Positions 58,163 to 64,000 of a DNA stretch of 64,000 bases are shown here, in pieces. Within the stretch, counting starts at the first letter, position 1, and each line of letters opens with the position of its first letter. A model generated the notes under the pieces. It was given only the letters and a program-made list of their open reading frames with translations, made no database searches and was not told where the DNA came from. The DNA lies in assembly GCA_006218035.1 (NCBI GenBank), contig VBWC01000004.1, forward strand, positions 97,537-161,536, given 5' to 3'. The DNA is from Gammaproteobacteria bacterium (GTDB taxonomy: Bacteria > Pseudomonadota > Gammaproteobacteria > VBWC01). The position numbers and the translations under genes were made by a program.

Positions 58163-58243
58163 ACCCCGGAAAATCAGCGGGCACACACCAGGACGCGCCT
58201 CTTTTTGCGGCGCCGGGCACAAATACATATACAGGGTTAATTT

Positions 58244-58753
58244 ATGAGTACTGAAAATATTTACATCTACGGTGCAATTCTTGTCGGACTGGGGGCAACC
58301 CTGTTTATGGATCTGTGGGCGCTGATCTTGCGACGCGCGTTCAATATCGCTTTGCCCAACTATTGTTTTGTCGGGCGCTGGCTACGCCATATGCCAACGG
58401 GCACGTTCAAACACACCAGCATTGCCGCCGCCCCGAAAAAGACAGCGGAATGTACGACAGGCTGGATCGCGCACTATCTTATTGGCGCGGCGTATGCACT
58501 TATACTGATCATCCCGGCCGCCAGCGGCTGGCTTGCACGTCCGACTCTGTTGCCGGCCTTGCTGGTGGGTATCGGTACGGTGCTCATCCCGTATTTCGTT
58601 ATGCAGCCGTGCTTTGGGCTTGGCATCGCCGCAGCCAAAACCCCGAACCCGGCTCAGGCCAGACTGCGAAGCCTGATGTCCCATACCGCGTATGGCGTCG
58701 GGCTCTATGTGTCGGCCTATCCATTGGGTTACGTGGTACGCGCGCATGTCTGA
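58244..58753 (+). CDS. DUF2938 membrane protein
   Basis: A 169-residue protein with about four hydrophobic segments and the family motifs ATLFMDLWALILRR, NYCFVGRWLRHMP.G.F and PCFGLGIAAAKTPNP. Function unknown. It lies 81 bases after the DUF2798 gene and is likely co-transcribed under LysR control. Confidence 0.82.
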   Translation: MSTENIYIYGAILVGLGATLFMDLWALILRRAFNIALPNYCFVGRWLRHMPTGTFKHTSIAAAPKKTAECTTGWIAHYLIGAAYALILIIPAASGWLARPTLLPALLVGIGTVLIPYFVMQPCFGLGIAAAKTPNPAQARLRSLMSHTAYGVGLYVSAYPLGYVVRAHV

Positions 58754-58766
58754 AAGTGGGGCAGGT

Positions 58767-58784
58767 TCACTCCGACCCCATTTT
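58767..58784 (-). repeat. GGTCGGAG element, inverted copy e
   Basis: The minus strand reads AAAATGGGGTCGGAGTGAA, sharing GGGGTCGGAG with the site after catalase but not the CCCTTAAA arm. It lies 14 bases after the DUF2938 stop codon and just before the glycosyltransferase cluster. Confidence 0.5.
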
Positions 58785-58795
58785 ATCCCACACCG

Positions 58796-60280
58796 CTACA
58801 CACCACCCGCCAGCCGCGCGGCGACGGCCGCGAACACCGGCGACCAGTCACCCAGCGTGCTCTGCCGAAACAGCTGCAGCGACGGATACCACGGACTGTC
58901 CGCGCGGTCGCGCAGCCAGCGCCACTCCGAATTGAGCGGCAACATCACCCAGACCGGCACGCCCAGCGCGCCGGCGACATGCACGGTGGTGTTGTTCACC
59001 GAGATCACCCGATCGAGCGCCGCCACCTGTGCGGCAAAATCGTCGAGATCGTGCAACGGATCGGCATCGTCCCAGGTATGGACCGCCATATTGCCCTGTG
59101 TGCAGACCGCCGCGATTTCCGCGCGGCTGTCACCGTACTGAAGATCGATAAAGTCCACGCCCGGCGTCGTCAGCACCTCACGCCATTGTTCCAGCCGCGT
59201 GGAGCGCTTGGTGCGAAAATAACGCCGATGTCCACCACGCCAGGAGATACCGACCTTGAGGCCATTGCCAACCTGGCGGTAACGCTCCCGCTAGAACGCC
59301 ACACGTTGCGGGTCGGCCTTGAGAAAACCGCGATGATCGGGAAACGCAGCCAACTCCGGCCGGAACAGGCCGGGCAGCGTACCCATCGGCACGAACATAT
59401 CGACCGGCCGGGCTAACGCGTCCAGCGGTGCGGCGGCAGGCAGAAAACTCGCCTGCTCAAATGACCGTGCGAACAACGGTAGCAGACGCGCCTCGCACTC
59501 GACGACACAGTGGCCGGCACGAGCGATCAGATCCGGCAGGCACGAGATAAACAGGATCTGGTCACCGACGCCCTGCTCGGCGCAGACGAACACGGTTTTG
59601 CCGGCTAGCGGTTCGCCGTTCCAGCGCGGCGCCGGCAACTGCCGGACCGCGCGTTCGCCGACTGCGAAGCCCCACTCGTACTCGCGCCAGCCATCGGCGA
59701 GGCGGCCACCGGTCAGCAACGTCAGCGCGCGATCCCAGCGCGCCGCGACAAAGCCGGGGTCGCGGGCAATCACCTCGTCGAATCCGGACAGCGCCGTCCG
59801 CCAGTCGCCGCGCCGTTCGTTGAGCTTGGCGATGTTATAGACCGTGCGCAGGTAGTCTGGATTCAGTCGCAGCGCCTCATGATAAGACGCCAGCGCCTCG
59901 TCATAGCGGCGCAGCTCCGACAAGGCATTGCCAAGGTTGTTATGCGCATCCACCCAGTCCGGTCGCAGCGCCGCCGCGCGCCGATACGACGCTATCGCCG
60001 GCTCGAACTTCTCCAGCAGTTCCTGCGCACGGCCAAGATTGAACCAGGTTTCCGCGTGATCGTCACGCCGTCGTGCGGCCTGTGCGCCGCAACGTTCGGC
60101 CTCGACATAATTCCCCAACCGGCCGTTGATCATGCCGAGCATGAACCAGGGGTCGGCATCGTTTTTATCGCGCTTGCAGGCACGCCCATAAAATGTCTTC
60201 GCCTCGGCCAGCTGACCGGCGCGGTAGCAGGCATGGGCGCGTTCTTTATTCGCCTGCACCCGTTGTCGGTTGTCCTTCAT
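58796..60280 (-). pseudogene. TPR-glycosyltransferase-like gene with in-frame amber codon
   Basis: Codons 1-329 give TPR units (for example WFNLGRAQELLEKFEPAIASY) and the start of a GT-B-like domain (EQGVGDQILFISCLPDLIARAG). TAG at 59291-59293 follows DPQRVAF. Reading on in the same frame gives RERYRQVGNGLKVGISWRGG, then the complete C-terminal domain with SVNNTTVHVAGALGVPVW to 58796. The paralogue next door has DYWRQRFNSLGDGLKVGISW at this place, so TGG (Trp) probably became TAG. Without suppression the product lacks its C-terminal domain. Confidence 0.8.
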
Positions 60281-60289
60281 AACGTGATA

Positions 60290-62302
60290 TCAGCGCTGCG
60301 CCAGCGCGCGCAGCGCGGCGGCCACGCGGGCAAACACGCTGACCCAGTCGTCACGCTCCGGTTGACGGTACAGCCGCATCGACGGATACCACGGGCTGTC
60401 GTCGCGCTCCAGCAGCCAGCGCCATTCCGCGGCAAACGGCAGCAGCGTCCATATGGGTACGCCGAGCGCGCCGGCCATGTGCACGGTCGCGTTATCGACC
60501 GAGATAACCAGATCAAGCGCGGCGAGCTGCGCGGCGAAATCGTCCTGGTCCTTGATCGGATCGGACTCCTCGAAGTGATGAATCGCTACGCCCTGATCCT
60601 TGCGCGCCGCCGCCAGCGCGTCGCGGCAGTCACCGTATTGCACATTGATGAACTGGACACCCGGCGTCGCCAGGATTTCCTGCCACTGGGGCAGCGTGGT
60701 CGAGCGCAACCGCGCGGCCCGTGCCCTGGCGCCGCCGCGCCACGAAATGCCGACCTTCAGGCCATCGCCCAGCGAGTTGAAGCGTTGGCGCCAGTAGTCG
60801 CGGCGTTGCGCGTCGGCGACGAGATAGGCCGGGCGCTGCGGAAACCCGGCGACGCTGCGGCGGAAATAACGCGGCAGGCTACCAATAGGCACATAGACAT
60901 CCAGCGGCGGCAGCCACGACATCCACTGCCGATCGCCGGCGCGGAAACGGCTGACGACGGTCGCCGCCGGAAAGGATCGCCCGAACAAGGTAACGAGGCG
61001 CGGTTCGCATTCGATCACACACCCGGCCGCACGCTCCATGGCCTCCGGCAGACAGGAGGCGAACATGATCTGGTCGCCGATGCCCTGTTCCGCACAGACC
61101 AGCAACGAGTGATCGGCGATAGTCTCATTGTGCCAGCGTTGCAGCGACGCATCCTGCACCGAGCGCTCGCCATTGTGGAAACCCCATTCGTACTCGATCC
61201 AGCCTTTCTCGAACTCGCCTGTTGCCAGCAGTGCCAGCGCCCGATCCCAGTGCGCGACCTTCAGTTCAGGATCGGCGGCCAGCGCCATATTGAAACTCTT
61301 CAACGCCTCACCCGGCCGGCCCAGTTCGCGATGCATCAATCCCTCGTTGAACCACGCGATCGCATAGTCCGGCTTGAGTTGCACGGCCCGCGTAAACCGC
61401 GCCAGTGCTTCATCGAAACAGTCCTGCTTGAACAGTACGTTGCCCAGCGAGTTGTGCGCCAGCGCCGAGTCCGGCTCCAGCCGCAGCGCATCCTGATAAC
61501 ATTGCCGGGCCGCATCCAGCTCGCCATGCAGCTCAAGGGCCCGGCCGAGATTACGATAGCCTTCGACGTAGTGCGGCTGGTTGGCCAGCACCTGACGATA
61601 GTTCGCGATAGCCTCGTCCAGACGCCGCTGCTCGGTGAAAACGCCGGCGAGATTGCTGCGCGCCTCGACATGATCGGGCCGTAACCGCAGCGCCTGCTCG
61701 AAGTGACTCAACGCCTTCTCCGTATCGCCCTGGCGCTGCAGCATCACGCCGAGACTGTTATGGGCCTCGGCAAACTCCGGCCGCAGCGTCAGCGTCTTGC
61801 GGTAGGCAGCGGCCGCCTCGTCCGGCATGCCGAGCTTTTCATTGACCTTGCCCAGATTGAACCAGGCATCGGCGTAGTTCGCCTGCAGCGCGACGGCCTT
61901 GAGAAAACAGGCCTTCGCCTCGTCCAGTTTTGCCGCGGAGAAATACACCGCACCGAGATTGCTATGCACCTCGGCCGCGGCCGGCTGGAGCCGGATGGCG
62001 TGCGCGAATACCTGCATCGCCTCGTCGAGCCGGCCGAGGAAGCGCAGCGCGTTGCCGAGATTGGCACAGGCCTCGAAGTAATCGGGCCGTATCGCCAGCG
62101 CCTGCTGCGAACATCGCGCGGATTCGTCAAACAGGCCGAGTATGCCGTTGACGACGCCTTGCATGAACCACGCCTCGGCATCGCGCGGATCGATCATGCA
62201 GATATCGTTATAGAGCGCCTTGGCCTCAAGCAGGCGCTTCTTCTGCAACAGTTCGAGCGCCTGCCGCTTTTTCCCCTGGGTCTTGATGTTCTTGTGCTTC
62301 AT
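60290..62302 (-). CDS. TPR protein with C-terminal glycosyltransferase-like domain
   Basis: A 670-residue protein. About eleven TPR units span residues 10-385 (for example PDHVEARSNLAGVFTEQRRLDEAIANY). A glycosyltransferase family 9-like domain follows: CAEQGIGDQIMFASCLPEA, GLKVGISWRGG, ISVDNATVHMAGALGVPIW and a DSPWYPSMRLYRQ tail. Such proteins are found at flagellin or surface glycosylation loci. It is the paralogue of the interrupted gene nine bases downstream. No signal peptide, so it acts in the cytoplasm. Exact sugar and acceptor unknown. Confidence 0.8.
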   Translation of the reverse strand: MKHKNIKTQGKKRQALELLQKKRLLEAKALYNDICMIDPRDAEAWFMQGVVNGILGLFDESARCSQQALAIRPDYFEACANLGNALRFLGRLDEAMQVFAHAIRLQPAAAEVHSNLGAVYFSAAKLDEAKACFLKAVALQANYADAWFNLGKVNEKLGMPDEAAAAYRKTLTLRPEFAEAHNSLGVMLQRQGDTEKALSHFEQALRLRPDHVEARSNLAGVFTEQRRLDEAIANYRQVLANQPHYVEGYRNLGRALELHGELDAARQCYQDALRLEPDSALAHNSLGNVLFKQDCFDEALARFTRAVQLKPDYAIAWFNEGLMHRELGRPGEALKSFNMALAADPELKVAHWDRALALLATGEFEKGWIEYEWGFHNGERSVQDASLQRWHNETIADHSLLVCAEQGIGDQIMFASCLPEAMERAAGCVIECEPRLVTLFGRSFPAATVVSRFRAGDRQWMSWLPPLDVYVPIGSLPRYFRRSVAGFPQRPAYLVADAQRRDYWRQRFNSLGDGLKVGISWRGGARARAARLRSTTLPQWQEILATPGVQFINVQYGDCRDALAAARKDQGVAIHHFEESDPIKDQDDFAAQLAALDLVISVDNATVHMAGALGVPIWTLLPFAAEWRWLLERDDSPWYPSMRLYRQPERDDWVSVFARVAAALRALAQR

Positions 62303-62479
62303 GGATCAGCAGTATCCCCGGCACTCGCCCGCGGTCTGTTTATTATCCAGGACCTGACGGCCTGCTCACCTGTCTTTTGCCTCACCGATCGCTGTCGAGG
62401 GCAGGCACCCGCGTGAACCCGGAAATTGGCTCAGTCTGCCGGACGCCGACCCGTGGGCCTGCACGCCAGAATAACCGAT

Positions 62480-64000
62480 TCAATCGGATGCTTCTTGAGC
62501 TTCACACCATCGTTGCCACATCTGCCGATAAGCGGCGTGCAGTTCCTGATGAAACCGCCGCGGATCGCACAGCGGTGATGCCTGCATCCGCTCGCGCAAC
62601 TCGCTCCGCCACTTCGCCAACCGTGCTGTCTCGCCCGCCAGGCGCCGCACGACATCGCGATACGCCGTGGCGTCAGCGGCGATCAGTTCGGGCAGGCCGA
62701 TCTGATTCAGGATACTGACGCCAACCCGGCCGGCATGCATCGTTCCGGCCAGCACCACCACCGGCACGCCCATCCATAACGCCTCGCAGGTTGTCGTCGT
62801 GCCGTTGTAGGGAAACGTGTCGAGCGCGATATCAATGCGCCGATACAGCGCCAGATGATCGGCGCGGGCGGGCAAGCGACCCAGCAGTTCAACACGCGCC
62901 GGTGCTATGCCGTAGTGCGCGAACCGTTCGTGACACAACGCGCGCGTGCCGGCATCGGCGAGCGAGTTGTTTTTAAGAACCAGGCGGGCATCGGGCAGTT
63001 CGGTCAGCAGCGTCGACCACAACGCAATGGCTGCCTCGGTGAGTTTTGCCTGGTTGTTGAACGAACCGAACGTTATGCATCCGTTGGCGTGATACGGCGA
63101 CGGCGCCGGTGGCGGCGCGTCTTCCGGCGGTGCGTAACACAGAAAACCGCCCGGCAGCCGCAGCAGCGATTCGGTATGGCATTCATCACTCGCTCCCGGC
63201 GGATCGGCCCAGCGATCGGTGATGCGGTAATCCATCGCCGCCAGCCCGGTGGTGTTGGGATAACCCAGATAGGACACCTGCACCGGCGCCAGCCGGCGCG
63301 CCAGCAGTGGCAACCGGTTATTCGCGGTATGCCCGGCCAGATCGACCAGAATATCGATCTCGTCCTGAGCCACCAGCGCGGCAAGCTGCTCGTCGCTGAT
63401 GCCGGCCACCATGCGCCAGTGATCCGCCAGGTGTTTGAGCTGCCCGGTGACGGCGTCCGCGGCGGCGACATCGGCGTAGCCGACGATCTCATCGGCCGAC
63501 CCGCCGTGGCGCGCAAACAATGCCTGCGCAAAACTCGCCACCGGATGATCGCGGAAATCGGGCGACAGGTAACCGATCTTCAGCCGGCGCTGCGTATCCT
63601 GCCGCCGGGCGCGACCTGTCGCGCGGCCTGCGGCGGGATATCGCCTGCCCCACGCGAGGTGCTGCGCGTAGATTTCGGCGGCGGTCACGGCCGGATCATA
63701 ATTCAGCGCCATCAGCAAACCGCTGTGCGCGGCCGGGAAGTCGGGATTACCGGCCAGCGCCTGTCGAAAACACTGCTGCGCCCCGGCGAGGTTGCCCTGA
63801 TATTGCAACGCACTGGCAAGATTGTTCCACGCGAGCGCGTAATCCGGCTGGTGTTTCAGCGCAACGCGGTAATGGTCGATGGCCTCGCCGAGCTGACCGT
63901 GCAGCTGCAATACATTGCCAAGATTATTATGTGCGCTCGCATAGTTCGGCCGCCGCCGGACGGCCTCTTGATAGGCGGCGATCGCCTCCGCACTCCGGCC
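62480..64000 (-). CDS. SPINDLY/OGT-like protein O-GlcNAc transferase (5' end beyond window)
   Basis: The frame is open through the window end, encoding TPR units (YASAHNNLGNVLQLHGQLGEAI) followed by a GT41 catalytic region: KIGYLSPDFRDHPVASFAQ, DILVDLAGHTANNRLPLLARR, APVQVSYLGYPNTTGL, FGSFNNQAKLTEAAIALW and LDTFPYNGTTTTCEALWMGVP. This matches bacterial O-GlcNAc-transferase-like enzymes that glycosylate Ser/Thr of proteins. A TTG at 63910 is not the true start; the gene continues upstream past position 64000. First known member of the three-gene cluster. Confidence 0.85.
   Translation of the reverse strand, partial: GRSAEAIAAYQEAVRRRPNYASAHNNLGNVLQLHGQLGEAIDHYRVALKHQPDYALAWNNLASALQYQGNLAGAQQCFRQALAGNPDFPAAHSGLLMALNYDPAVTAAEIYAQHLAWGRRYPAAGRATGRARRQDTQRRLKIGYLSPDFRDHPVASFAQALFARHGGSADEIVGYADVAAADAVTGQLKHLADHWRMVAGISDEQLAALVAQDEIDILVDLAGHTANNRLPLLARRLAPVQVSYLGYPNTTGLAAMDYRITDRWADPPGASDECHTESLLRLPGGFLCYAPPEDAPPPAPSPYHANGCITFGSFNNQAKLTEAAIALWSTLLTELPDARLVLKNNSLADAGTRALCHERFAHYGIAPARVELLGRLPARADHLALYRRIDIALDTFPYNGTTTTCEALWMGVPVVVLAGTMHAGRVGVSILNQIGLPELIAADATAYRDVVRRLAGETARLAKWRSELRERMQASPLCDPRRFHQELHAAYRQMWQRWCEAQEASD

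Noticed and set aside
51100-58790. An integrase, recombinase or complete transposase in the accessory region
   Set aside because: I looked on both strands for tyrosine recombinase, serine recombinase and DDE transposase motifs and found only one short transposase-like N-terminal remnant.
52064-59293. Reassigned amber codons (two in-frame TAG codons in one window)
   Set aside because: hemA, prfA, mreD and catalase end in TAG at their normal lengths and prfA (RF1) is intact. Two independent nonsense mutations are the simpler reading.

Overview
The window is a GC-rich, gene-dense gammaproteobacterial chromosome segment. Gene order matches blocks known from Pseudomonas and E. coli: nadD-proA-holA-lptE-leuS; miaB-ybeZ-ybeY-corC-lnt; ychF-pth-rplY-prs-ispE-lolB-TPR/hemA-prfA-prmC; gatCAB; mreBCD-mrdAB-mltB-rlpA-dacA; ybeD-lipB-lipA. 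No marker here fixes genus or family.

Layout. 0.2-6.4 kb (minus): NAD synthesis, proline synthesis, DNA polymerase delta, LPS export and LeuRS. 6.7-10.0 kb: a zinc-ribbon protein, then two divergent ATP-grasp enzymes of unknown product. 10.3-17.1 kb (minus): the miaB-lnt block and an ammonium transporter. 17.3-22.8 kb: two divergent surface proteins from different beta-propeller families, each with seven repeats. 22.8-31.2 kb (minus): Nudix hydrolase, elongator tRNA-Met, ychF, pth, rplY, prs, tRNA-Gln, ispE, lolB and a TPR lipoprotein. 31.6-35.3 kb (plus): hemA, prfA, prmC and a JAMM protein. 35.3-38.5 kb (minus): GatCAB. 38.7-50.4 kb (plus): cell-elongation and peptidoglycan genes, a D-amino-acid aminotransferase and lipoate genes.

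The 50.4-58.8 kb stretch is accessory. It holds a degenerate tRNA-Gly-like sequence, a 276-bp non-coding element packed with palindromes and closed by perfect 12-bp terminal inverted repeats, broken toxin-antitoxin genes, and a run of plus-strand genes (gene fragment, catalase, Fic protein, hemerythrin lipoprotein). At least two of these genes end inside sites shaped like integron attC recombination sites. No integrase is seen, so the run resembles a decayed cassette cluster. A short GGTC(A/G)GAG-centred element recurs five times, and at two places genes are cut off at it. A LysR regulator, a transposase-like remnant and two small membrane proteins follow.

The last 5 kb (minus) encodes three TPR-plus-glycosyltransferase proteins, probably for protein or surface glycosylation. 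One carries an in-frame amber codon where its neighbour has tryptophan. Several families of dispersed palindromic repeats sit between operons.

All calls were made by reading the sequence. No database search, folding program or transcript data was used.
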